From Bacteroidota bacterium (lineage in GTDB: Bacteria; Bacteroidota; Bacteroidia; Flavobacteriales; Flavobacteriaceae), in contig JAEWLD010000239.1 of the NCBI GenBank assembly GCA_023393485.1, forward strand, positions 1 through 7,487: 7,487 nucleotides of DNA, given 5' to 3'. A program made the position numbers and the translations under genes. Under the pieces are notes generated by a model. It saw only the letters and a list, made by a program, of their open reading frames with translations, was not told the DNA's origin and ran no database searches. Positions 1-6,507 of the stretch are shown piece after piece; within the stretch, counting starts at the first letter, position 1; each line of letters opens with the position of its first letter.

Positions 1-555
1 TCCGAGCCCGAGTTCATTGGCGCGGCGGGCCGCAGCAATATTAGGTTTGATGGCGTTTTCATCGCCAAAACCGTATTTGTGCGCGAATGATTCAGTATAT
101 AATTCAATCCGGTCTGTCCCGGTTTCTTTGGCGCCTTCGATCATTCTGATTTCGGGATCGACGAATATCGACGTCCGGATTCCGTTGCGTTTAAACTCTG
201 CGATCACATCGACCAAATAAGTTTTGTGCTTCACTGTATCCCAGCCGGCATTTGACGTAATCGCGCCAACCGCGTCGGGCACGAGCGTAACCTGTTCAGG
301 TTTACAGTCGAGTACAAGGTCGATAAAATTGTGCTGCGGATTGCCTTCGATATTGAATTCTGTGTAAACAATCGGCCGCAGATCGCGCGCGTCCTGATAG
401 CGAATATGCCGCTCATCGGGCCGCGGATGAATCGTGATGCCGTTCGCACCAAAACGCTGGATGTCGGTCGCGGCTTTCAGGATGTCGGGCACATTGCCGC
501 CACGCGCATTGCGCAAGGTCGCTAGTTTGTTGATGTTGACGCTGAGTTTAGTCAT
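1..555 (-). CDS. pdxJ: Pyridoxine 5'-phosphate synthase PdxJ (3' end outside window)
   Basis: Reading the minus strand from the ATG at 555-553 gives 185 codons without a stop to the window edge. The product is PdxJ, the cytosolic TIM-barrel enzyme that condenses 1-deoxy-D-xylulose 5-phosphate with 3-amino-2-oxopropyl phosphate to form pyridoxine 5'-phosphate, in the DXP-dependent vitamin B6 pathway. Visible family marks are the N-terminal LSVNINKLATLRNARGG (residues 4-20), the active-site segment IHPRPDERHIRY (42-53, with H43, R45 and H50), TEFNIEGNP (65-73, with E70), VTLVPD (89-94) and RIELYTE (149-155, with E151). The family is usually about 235-245 residues, so roughly 50 are missing, including the late glycine-rich phosphate-binding segment. 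The gene is transcribed away from the CBS/nadK pair. The start fits the family N-terminus exactly. Identification is firm; only the C-terminus is unseen. Confidence 0.96.
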   Translation of the reverse strand, partial: MTKLSVNINKLATLRNARGGNVPDILKAATDIQRFGANGITIHPRPDERHIRYQDARDLRPIVYTEFNIEGNPQHNFIDLVLDCKPEQVTLVPDAVGAITSNAGWDTVKHKTYLVDVIAEFKRNGIRTSIFVDPEIRMIEGAKETGTDRIELYTESFAHKYGFGDENAIKPNIAAARRANELGLG

Positions 556-576
556 GACGGTTGTTAAAAGTCTCTA

Positions 577-584
577 CAAAAATA
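577..584 (-). promoter_or_regulatory. Possible -7 promoter box for pdxJ
   Basis: On the minus strand this reads TATTTTTG, a full match to the Bacteroidota -7 consensus TAnnTTTG. It would place the transcription start around 570, giving a leader of about 15 bases before the pdxJ ATG. I see no TTG at the usual 17-23 base spacing upstream, so the -33 half is not supported. The region is AT-rich, so a chance match is possible. Confidence 0.4.
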
Positions 585-616
585 CGAACAAAAACAGGCG
601 TTCTGCTAATTTTTGA

Positions 617-624
617 TTAATTTG
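617..624 (+). promoter_or_regulatory. Weak -7-like box for the CBS/nadK pair
   Basis: TTAATTTG differs from TAnnTTTG at one position and lies 19 bases before the ATG at 644, the expected distance for a short flavobacterial leader. No TTG is found at the usual -33 spacing. It is the best candidate in the 88-base gap for rightward transcription, but the evidence is slight. Confidence 0.25.
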
Positions 625-643
625 CACTGGATAAAATCACGCT

Positions 644-1303
644 ATGGCCGAAATAATCGATTACCTTAATAATGACTTCAAACCCATTGACAGCGCCGAA
701 ACCGTTGAATCGGTACGCGAGTTCTTTGAGGAAGTGACGTTCTCACATTTTCCGGTGGTCGAAGAGAGCATTTACATCGGATCGATCGCCGCCGAAGATG
801 TGGAAACCTTTGACAAAGACAAATCGATTTACCATTATCGGTATGCGATGGAAGGTTTTTTCGCGCGCACCAATATGATTTGGATGGACGTGCTTGAAGT
901 TTTCGCCAAAAACCGCACGAATGTAGTTCCGGTGCTTGACGAAGCCAATGCCTACGTCGGTTATTATGAAATTCCCGATATTTTTTCGCTATTCAATGAA
1001 ACGCCGTTTTTGAAAGAACCGGGCGGAATCATCATTGTTGAAAAAAGCATCGCAGATTATTCGATGAGCCAGATCGCACAAATCGTCGAAAGCAATAACG
1101 GCAGGATACTCGGCCTTTTCATCTCTGAAGCCACAGCCGACACCATTCAGGTCACGGTCAAAATCGCGATCGGCGCAATGAACGAAATCATCCAGACTTT
1201 CCGCCGGTACAATTACGAAATCATCTCGGAACACCAGGAAGACGCTTATCTCAACAGCCTGAAAGAGCGTTCCGATTACCTTGACAAATATCTGAACCTG
1301 TAA
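644..1303 (+). CDS. CBS-pair protein with C-terminal ACT-like domain (AcuB-like)
   Basis: This 219-residue soluble protein has no signal peptide or membrane segment. The first half resembles a pair of CBS motifs. Repeat 1 spans about residues 1-56, with SHFPVVEESIYIGSIAAED near its end. Repeat 2 spans about 73-118, with NVVPVLDEANAYVGYYEI at its core. Both show the hydrophobic 'PVV/PVL-acidic-YIG/YVG' pattern typical of CBS modules, which commonly bind adenine nucleotides. Residues 128-200 alternate beta-alpha-beta (GGIIIVEKS, then MSQIAQIVESNNGRILGLFI, then IQVTVKIAI) and look like an ACT-type ligand domain. Similar flavobacterial proteins are often labelled acetoin utilization protein AcuB, but I see no acetoin genes here. 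The stop codon shares one base with the nadK start (TAATG), implying co-transcription and probably translational coupling. A role as a nucleotide-sensing partner of NadK is inference; the biochemical function is unknown. Confidence 0.88.
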   Translation: MAEIIDYLNNDFKPIDSAETVESVREFFEEVTFSHFPVVEESIYIGSIAAEDVETFDKDKSIYHYRYAMEGFFARTNMIWMDVLEVFAKNRTNVVPVLDEANAYVGYYEIPDIFSLFNETPFLKEPGGIIIVEKSIADYSMSQIAQIVESNNGRILGLFISEATADTIQVTVKIAIGAMNEIIQTFRRYNYEIISEHQEDAYLNSLKERSDYLDKYLNL

Positions 1304-2187
1304 TGAAAGTCGCGATTTACGGCCAATATTACCAGAACAGCACCGAGCCGATCATTAAAGACATCTTCAAATTTTTCAATGCGAACGATGTCGATTTGTG
1401 CATTGAAGCTGATTTTCTCAAAATTCTATATGAGAAAAAACTGCTCGAAAAACAGTACAAAACTTTTTCAAGCCACGCCGAACTCGATTCAAGTTTCGAC
1501 ATTTTGCTGAGCATTGGCGGCGACGGAACAATTTTGCGCGCGGCAACGCTCGTCCGCGATTCCGGCATTCCGATTCTCGGCATCAACGCCGGTCGTTTGG
1601 GCTTTCTGGCAAGCGTCCAAAAAGACAATATCGGGGAATTCCTTCAACTGGTCATCGAAAAAAAATACACGATTTCTGAACGGACGTTGCTCAGCATCAA
1701 AGGTGACACCGACATTCCCGAAATTGGCGATCTCAATTTTTCGATGAACGAGATTTCGGTCAGCCGTAAAGACACGACGTCGATGATCACGATTGAAACC
1801 AGCCTAAACGGAGAATATTTAACGTCTTATTGGGCCGACGGACTGATCATTTCCACGCCGACCGGATCAACCGGGTATTCGTTGAGTTGCGGCGGACCGG
1901 TTTTGACGCCCGATGTGCGAAGCCTTGTCATGACGCCGATTGCGCCGCACAATCTCAACGCGCGCCCGCTGGTGATTTATGATGAAACCGAAATCAGGCT
2001 CAAGGTTTCAGGCCGCGAAGAACATTATTTGATTTCGCTTGACTCGCGTTGGGCGTCGGTAAAAAATGATGCAATTCTCACAATAACCAAAGCGCCATTC
2101 AAAATCAAAATGGCCGAATTGCCAAACCAGACTTTTCTAAAAACCCTGCGCAACAAACTGCTTTGGGGCGAAGACAAGCGCAATTAA
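1303..2187 (+). CDS. nadK: NAD kinase
   Basis: NadK phosphorylates NAD+ on the 2'-hydroxyl of the adenosine ribose using ATP (or polyphosphate in some members), the only known route to NADP+. It is a cytosolic, usually oligomeric enzyme. The 294-residue product has the expected length. The diagnostic GGDGT motif is at residues 72-76 (D74 is the catalytic Asp), followed by GINAGRLGFL (93-102), the NE pair (149-150) that contacts NAD, the glycine-rich DGLIISTPTGSTGYS (179-193) with CGGP (196-199), and APHNLNARP (214-222). The C-terminus KLLWGEDKRN is typical of Bacteroidota NadK. The ATG at 1303 overlaps the preceding CBS gene's stop by one base, so the two form a coupled pair. All core motifs are intact. 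About 184 bases separate it from the next gene, so it may be the last gene of its own transcript. Confidence 0.97.
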   Translation: MKVAIYGQYYQNSTEPIIKDIFKFFNANDVDLCIEADFLKILYEKKLLEKQYKTFSSHAELDSSFDILLSIGGDGTILRAATLVRDSGIPILGINAGRLGFLASVQKDNIGEFLQLVIEKKYTISERTLLSIKGDTDIPEIGDLNFSMNEISVSRKDTTSMITIETSLNGEYLTSYWADGLIISTPTGSTGYSLSCGGPVLTPDVRSLVMTPIAPHNLNARPLVIYDETEIRLKVSGREEHYLISLDSRWASVKNDAILTITKAPFKIKMAELPNQTFLKTLRNKLLWGEDKRN

Positions 2188-2201
2188 ACTTTTCCCAAAG
2201 C
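2160..2201 (+). other. Inverted repeat spanning the nadK stop codon
   Basis: GCTTTGGG at 2160-2167 is the exact reverse complement of CCCAAAGC at 2194-2201, leaving a 26-base loop that contains the nadK stop codon. As RNA it would form an 8-bp stem extendable by a G-U pair. No T-run follows, so it is not a classical intrinsic terminator. It could stabilise the 3' end of the nadK message or be chance. Confidence 0.3.
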
Positions 2202-2236
2202 ATACTACATCCCGGTTTCCTTCGTTTTCGTTACAA

Positions 2237-2277
2237 CCAATCAGGCAAATAACGATTGGAACGGCCGAATATCGGCC
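2237..2277. other. Two adjacent small stem-loops in the nadK-DUF6089 gap
   Basis: The 184-base gap 2188-2371 holds no supportable gene. It contains CCAATC (2237-2242) pairing with GATTGG (2254-2259) across an 11-base loop. Three bases later GGCCGA (2263-2268) pairs with TCGGCC (2272-2277) across a 3-base loop. Neither is followed by a T-run on the plus strand, so rho-independent termination is not shown. They could be a weak or degenerate terminator, a processing site or a protein-binding site. Confidence 0.35.
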
Positions 2278-2345
2278 AGTAAAGGAATAGGTGAAATCGG
2301 CAAATATTAATTGCTGCAACGCGCTGATTCCTTGCTCATAATTGT

Positions 2346-2353
2346 TATATTTG
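2346..2353 (+). promoter_or_regulatory. Probable -7 promoter box for the envelope gene series
   Basis: TATATTTG matches the Bacteroidota -7 consensus TAnnTTTG exactly. The expected transcription start would be about 2360, some 12 bases before the ATG at 2372, a typical short leader. At the usual -33 spacing there is CTG (2324-2326, 19 bases upstream) rather than TTG, so that half is imperfect. Its position in the only sizeable gap of the rightward series makes it the best candidate promoter for the DUF6089-uppS-bamA-skp genes. Confidence 0.55.
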
Positions 2354-2371
2354 CACGCTATTTTGAAACCG

Positions 2372-3058
2372 ATGCGCAGACACGTCATTTGTCTATTTTT
2401 CCTGCTTGCCCTAACCGGCGCGAATGCCCAGATCAACGAACTTGGCATTTTCGTTGGCGGCGGCAATTATATCGGTGACATTGGCCCGACAGACTATGTC
2501 AAGCCCAACGAATTTGCGTTTGGCGCCATGTATCGTTGGAACCGCAGCCCGCGGCATTCCTGGCGGTTTTCTATCATTCACTCAAAAATCACGTCGCGCG
2601 ACGAAGATTCAGACACGCCGGGCAGGTTTCAAAGGGATTTGGACTTTGAGAACTCGATTACCGAATTCTCGGGCGGCCTTGAATTCAGTTTTTTCGATTT
2701 CAACCTGCATGAACTCGAAACGCAATTCACGCCTTACGTCTATACCGGATTGTCGTATTTTATTTACGATGAATTGTTGTACGACACCGAAGTGACGGCC
2801 AAAAAAGACCATACAGCCGGAGCGTTTGCGATTCCGATGATTGTCGGGGTCAAGACCAACATTGCGCCGAAGTTGATTTTGGGCTTTGAAGTCGGCGCGC
2901 GTTATACTTTTACGGACAACATCGACGGCAATAATCCGAGCGACGAAAATCTGGCTCCGGCCCGATTCGGCAATATCAACAGCAAAGATTGGTACGTATT
3001 TACCGGATTGACGCTGACTTACACATTTACTGAAAAACCTTGTTACTGCGCAGACTAA
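2372..3058 (+). CDS. DUF6089-type outer-membrane beta-barrel protein
   Basis: This 228-residue exported protein begins with a clear signal peptide, MRRHVICLFFLLALTGANA, with likely cleavage before Q20. The mature part resembles a small beta-barrel. ELGIFVGGGNYIGDIG (23-38) opens it, and alternating hydrophobic/aromatic strands follow (AFGAMYRWN, TPYVYTGLSYFIYD, GFEVGARYTFTDN, WYVFTGLTLTYTFT). This matches the DUF6089 family, which in Flavobacteriia commonly sits between nadK and uppS. Its function is not known. The ATG at 2372 is preferred because it gives a clean signal peptide. An in-frame TTG at 2342 would add ten residues and place the start upstream of the promoter box at 2346. The last residues are EKPCYCAD, with two cysteines, rather than ending on the barrel's final aromatic. 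The stop is followed with no gap by uppS. A lipoprotein is unlikely, since no cysteine follows the cleavage site. Confidence 0.85.
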   Translation: MRRHVICLFFLLALTGANAQINELGIFVGGGNYIGDIGPTDYVKPNEFAFGAMYRWNRSPRHSWRFSIIHSKITSRDEDSDTPGRFQRDLDFENSITEFSGGLEFSFFDFNLHELETQFTPYVYTGLSYFIYDELLYDTEVTAKKDHTAGAFAIPMIVGVKTNIAPKLILGFEVGARYTFTDNIDGNNPSDENLAPARFGNINSKDWYVFTGLTLTYTFTEKPCYCAD

Positions 3059-3799
3059 ATGGGAATAATCGATACGCTTGACAAAGACCGCTTACCACAA
3101 CACCTGGCCATCATCATGGACGGCAATGGGCGCTGGGCCAAACAGCAGGGCATGTTGCGCGTGTTCGGACATGAAAATGGGGCCAAATCTGTCCGCGTGA
3201 CAGTTGAAGCCTGTGCGCGGCTCGGCATTCCGAATCTTACCGTTTACGCTTTTTCCACCGAAAACTGGAGCAGACCACAGCCCGAAGTAAAAACGCTGAT
3301 GAAGCTTTTGGTCAGTTCGCTAAAAAAGGAAATCAAGACTTTACAGGAAAATAATATCCGATTGAATTGCATCGGCAATATCGCGATGCTGCCCAAGTCG
3401 GCACAGGCGCAATTGCTTGAGGTCATCGAAAAGACAAAAAACAATTCGCGGATGACGCTGACCCTGGCTTTGAGCTATGGTTCAAGGGAAGAAATTCTTC
3501 GCGCAGTCCGCGCCATTGCTGAGAAAGTTAAAAATAATATAATTTCAATTGACGGTGTTGACGAATCAATTATTAATCAGCATCTTTACACGCAAAATTT
3601 ACCGGACGTCGATCTTTTGATCAGGACCAGCGGTGAGCACAGGATCAGCAATTTCCTGCTTTGGCAGATTGCTTATGCCGAATTGTACTTCACCGACGTC
3701 TTATGGCCCGACTTCAGGGAAGAACACCTGTATGCCGCGCTAGCCGATTACCAGAAACGCGAACGTAGATTTGGAAAGACCAGTGAACAAATTAAATAA
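3059..3799 (+). CDS. uppS: Isoprenyl transferase (undecaprenyl diphosphate synthase)
   Basis: UppS adds eight isopentenyl units in cis to farnesyl diphosphate, making the C55 diphosphate that becomes the lipid carrier for peptidoglycan and surface polysaccharides. It is a cytosolic homodimer associated with the inner membrane. The 246-residue product has the normal length and all family signatures: HLAIIMDGNGRWA (15-27, with D21 as the catalytic/Mg2+ Asp), GHENGAKSVR (37-46), YAFSTENW (63-70), LALSYGSREEI (136-146) and DLLIRTSGEHRISNFLLWQ (185-203), then ELYFTDVLWPDF (208-219) and the basic tail KRERRFGK. No key residue is missing. The ATG begins on the base right after the DUF6089 stop, and the 3' end overlaps the bamA start region, so the genes are almost certainly co-transcribed. 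A shorter or longer product than C55 cannot be excluded from sequence alone. Confidence 0.96.
   Translation: MGIIDTLDKDRLPQHLAIIMDGNGRWAKQQGMLRVFGHENGAKSVRVTVEACARLGIPNLTVYAFSTENWSRPQPEVKTLMKLLVSSLKKEIKTLQENNIRLNCIGNIAMLPKSAQAQLLEVIEKTKNNSRMTLTLALSYGSREEILRAVRAIAEKVKNNIISIDGVDESIINQHLYTQNLPDVDLLIRTSGEHRISNFLLWQIAYAELYFTDVLWPDFREEHLYAALADYQKRERRFGKTSEQIK
3773..3778 (+). promoter_or_regulatory. Purine-rich stretch before the bamA GTG start
   Basis: GGAAAG lies four bases upstream of GTG 3783, inside the uppS coding region. It is the only ribosome-binding-like sequence near the candidate bamA starts and slightly favours GTG 3783. Bacteroidota rarely depend on Shine-Dalgarno pairing, so the weight of this is small. 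Confidence 0.3.
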
Positions 3800-6470
3800 G
3801 TTATTTGTGTTGAATACATACGCCAAAATACTGTTGGGCATTTTGTTGCTCGGCGGTATTTTTAAAGTAAATGCCCAAGACCGGATTCCGTTCGATCAAG
3901 GAAGACAATACATCCTCGCCGATGTTGACGTTACCGGAAAAATCAGCTTTAACAAACAGACCGTCGTCACTTTCGCCGGGCTTGAAAAAGGGCAAAACAT
4001 CACTGTTCCCGGTGAAGAAATCAGCAACGCAATCAAAAAACTAGGCAAACTCGGTCTTTTCAGCGACATCGATTTTTATGTCAACCGCATTTCAAATGAC
4101 AGCATTTGGCTTGAGCTCAACATCATCGAACTTCCAAAACTGAGCGAGGTCAAAATTACCGGCATCAAAAAGAACAAAACCGAAGAACTGATCAAAGACA
4201 ACAGCCTGACCAAAGGCAAAGTGGTCAATGAAAACCTGATTACGACCACGCGGAATTACATCGAAAACAAATACAAAAAAGACGGCTATTTCAATACAAA
4301 AGTCAACATCGTTACCACGCCCGACACGCTTGATGGCAACAACGTAAAAATGTTGGTCAACATTGACCGCGGCGAAAAAGTCAAAGTCGCTTCGATTGAT
4401 TTTACGGGCAACGAAAAATTTTCGGACGCCAAGTTGCGCGGCTTTATGAAAAACACCAAACAGCGCAACCCGATCAGGATTTTCAAGCGATCGAAATTCA
4501 TTCGCGACAAGTATAAGGAAGACCTCGTATCCATTATTGATAAATACAAGGAAAAAGGCTATCGCGATGCGCGCGTCGTGTCTGATTCTGTGATGTTTGA
4601 CAAGAAAAAAGATGCGCTCGCGATTAAAATCAACGTCGAGGAAGGACACAAATATTATTTCGGCAATATCAAATTCCTGGGCAACACCGTTTATCCGGAC
4701 GCGACGCTCCAGCGTTTGCTCGGCATCAAGAAAGGCGATGTTTACAACGGTGTCGAACTCGAGAAGCGCATTGCCGACAAAACCAGGCCCGATGCAGAAG
4801 ACATCACCAACCTTTACCAAAACAACGGTTATTTGTTTTCAAACATCAACGCCGTCGAAGTCAAGACAGAAAATGATACCATTGATTTTGAAATCCGCGT
4901 AATCGAAGGGCCAGTTGCCTACTTCAACAAAATCACGGTAGTTGGAAATGACAAAACGCATGACCGCGTCATCTATCGCGAATTGCGTACAAAACCCGGC
5001 CAGAAATACTCTAAGGAAGATGTTGTGAGAACGATTCGCGAAATCGGCACAATGGGCTTTTTTGATCCCGAAGCAATCGATCCGAAATTCAAAAACGTGG
5101 ATGCGGCTGCCGGAACGGTGGACATTGAGTACAACCTGGTTGAAAAGGGTTCAAGCCAAATTGAATTGCAAGGCGGTTATGGCGGCGGCGGATTCATCGG
5201 AACCCTTGGGCTTTCGTTCAATAACTTCTCAATGCGCAACATCTTTAACAAAGAGGCGTACAAACCGCTTCCGATGGGCGACGGACAAAAAGTATCGTTG
5301 AGACTTCAGGGCAGTTCTTATTTCCAGACGTATAGCGTGTCATTCGCCGAGCCGTGGTTTGGCGGCAAAAAGCCGGTTCAGTTCTCGACCTCGATTTCCT
5401 ATAGCAAGCAATTCCTCAACAATTTCAATACGAACGACGTTGACCGCAGCAAGAGTTTCAATATCCTGACGCTTTCAGTTGGCTTGGCAAAGCGCCTGAC
5501 GCGTCCGGATGACAACTTTGTATTCTCAAATGCGTTGAGCTTCCAATATTATGACTTGAACAATTACAATACAGGACTGTTTACCTTCGGCGACGGTGCA
5601 TCGCGCAACTTTGCTTACACAATCGGGCTTAGCCGCAATAGCAAAGGAAGCAATCCTGTCTTCCCGACTTACGGTTCGGAATTCAGTGTCTCGGCTAAGT
5701 TTACCCCGCCGTATTCGGTTTTCAATGGTGTCGACTACAAGAATCTCGGCAACCAGAAAGAATACAAAATGCGTTATGATGGCAGCACTACCTACTTTGA
5801 CCATAGTGACCACGCGGTAAATCCCGGCGATTTGATTGATGCGCAAGGTAATTACATAGCTGAAGACAATTACCAAAATGCCGCAGTCGACCAATCTAAA
5901 GTTGACCAGAAAAAGTTCAACTGGCTTGAATATTACAAAATAAAGTTCAAAGCTGATTGGTATACCAAAATTTATGGTAAATTAGTGCTCCGTTCTTTGG
6001 GCGAATTTGGATTCCTAGGCGCTTATAATCAGGATCGTGGGCTTGTTCCGTTTGAACGGTTTTACCTTGGCGGCGACGGCTTGGCGAACTTCTCGCTCGA
6101 CGGGCGCGAAGTCATCGGATTGCGCGGTTACCCGAACCAGTCACTGACGCCGACAGATGCTGCCGGTGCACAAAATGGCGCTACGGTATACAATAAATTC
6201 TCACTTGAATTGCGTTATCCTTTGACGCTGAAAGCCGCGGCTTCCATTTACGCGCTTACCTTTGTGGAAGCCGGTGCCGCGTATGATTCGTTCAGGGATT
6301 ACAATCCGTTTGTTTTGCAGCGCTCTGCCGGTTTCGGCCTCAGGGTATTCATGCCGGCCTTCGGATTGCTTGGTATTGATTTCGGTTACGGATTCGATCC
6401 GGTGCCAATTCAGGGTTTGACCAAGCCGAACGGATGGGAAACACATTTCATCATCGGACAACAATTTTAA
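3783..6470 (+). CDS. bamA: Outer membrane assembly factor BamA (Omp85)
   Basis: BamA is the central subunit of the BAM complex, folding and inserting beta-barrel proteins into the outer membrane. From GTG 3783 the product is 895 residues. A basic N-region and hydrophobic core end in KVNA|Q (cleavage near residue 31). Five POTRA-like repeats follow at about 43-117, 119-196, 199-287, 290-376 and 379-455, with recurring features such as GKLGLFSDI, KDGYFNTKV, EKGYRDARV, NNGYLFSNI and REIGTMGFFDPEA. The barrel runs from about 461 to the end. It starts at QGGYGGGGFIGTLG, contains LRGYP (780-784, the equivalent of the VRGF lid-loop motif), and ends HFIIGQQF with the terminal Phe of outer-membrane proteins. 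No in-frame ATG lies near the start. TTG 3771, GTG 3783 and GTG 3807 are all possible, overlapping uppS by 29 or 17 bases or starting 7 bases after it. The start is uncertain; the identity is firm. Confidence 0.95.
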   Translation: MNKLNKLFVLNTYAKILLGILLLGGIFKVNAQDRIPFDQGRQYILADVDVTGKISFNKQTVVTFAGLEKGQNITVPGEEISNAIKKLGKLGLFSDIDFYVNRISNDSIWLELNIIELPKLSEVKITGIKKNKTEELIKDNSLTKGKVVNENLITTTRNYIENKYKKDGYFNTKVNIVTTPDTLDGNNVKMLVNIDRGEKVKVASIDFTGNEKFSDAKLRGFMKNTKQRNPIRIFKRSKFIRDKYKEDLVSIIDKYKEKGYRDARVVSDSVMFDKKKDALAIKINVEEGHKYYFGNIKFLGNTVYPDATLQRLLGIKKGDVYNGVELEKRIADKTRPDAEDITNLYQNNGYLFSNINAVEVKTENDTIDFEIRVIEGPVAYFNKITVVGNDKTHDRVIYRELRTKPGQKYSKEDVVRTIREIGTMGFFDPEAIDPKFKNVDAAAGTVDIEYNLVEKGSSQIELQGGYGGGGFIGTLGLSFNNFSMRNIFNKEAYKPLPMGDGQKVSLRLQGSSYFQTYSVSFAEPWFGGKKPVQFSTSISYSKQFLNNFNTNDVDRSKSFNILTLSVGLAKRLTRPDDNFVFSNALSFQYYDLNNYNTGLFTFGDGASRNFAYTIGLSRNSKGSNPVFPTYGSEFSVSAKFTPPYSVFNGVDYKNLGNQKEYKMRYDGSTTYFDHSDHAVNPGDLIDAQGNYIAEDNYQNAAVDQSKVDQKKFNWLEYYKIKFKADWYTKIYGKLVLRSLGEFGFLGAYNQDRGLVPFERFYLGGDGLANFSLDGREVIGLRGYPNQSLTPTDAAGAQNGATVYNKFSLELRYPLTLKAAASIYALTFVEAGAAYDSFRDYNPFVLQRSAGFGLRVFMPAFGLLGIDFGYGFDPVPIQGLTKPNGWETHFIIGQQF

Positions 6471-6507
6471 AAAATATTATGGCATGATATTTTCTAGCGC
6501 AAAAAAC

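Noticed and set aside
331..616. Plus-strand open frames opposite and just beyond the start of pdxJ
   Set aside because: They are almost entirely the complement of the conserved pdxJ coding sequence, and their products show no family features.
2263..2277. Rho-independent terminator at GGCCGA/TCGGCC
   Set aside because: The stem is only six pairs with a three-base loop and no T-run follows it on either strand, so it is listed only as an inverted repeat.
2342..2371. N-terminal extension of the DUF6089 gene from TTG 2342
   Set aside because: It would place the start upstream of the probable -7 box and add ten residues in front of an otherwise complete signal peptide.
2137..2466. 109-codon minus-strand open frame across the nadK-DUF6089 gap
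   Set aside because: It overlaps the 3' end of nadK and the signal peptide of the DUF6089 gene, has no recognisable domain, and would run against the surrounding transcription and the promoter box at 2346.
4092..4820. A 242-codon open frame on the minus strand opposite bamA
   Set aside because: It lies entirely inside the well-supported bamA coding region and its product is a Phe/Val/Asp-rich string with no domain I recognise, as expected when the complement of a Lys/Asn/Glu-rich gene is read.
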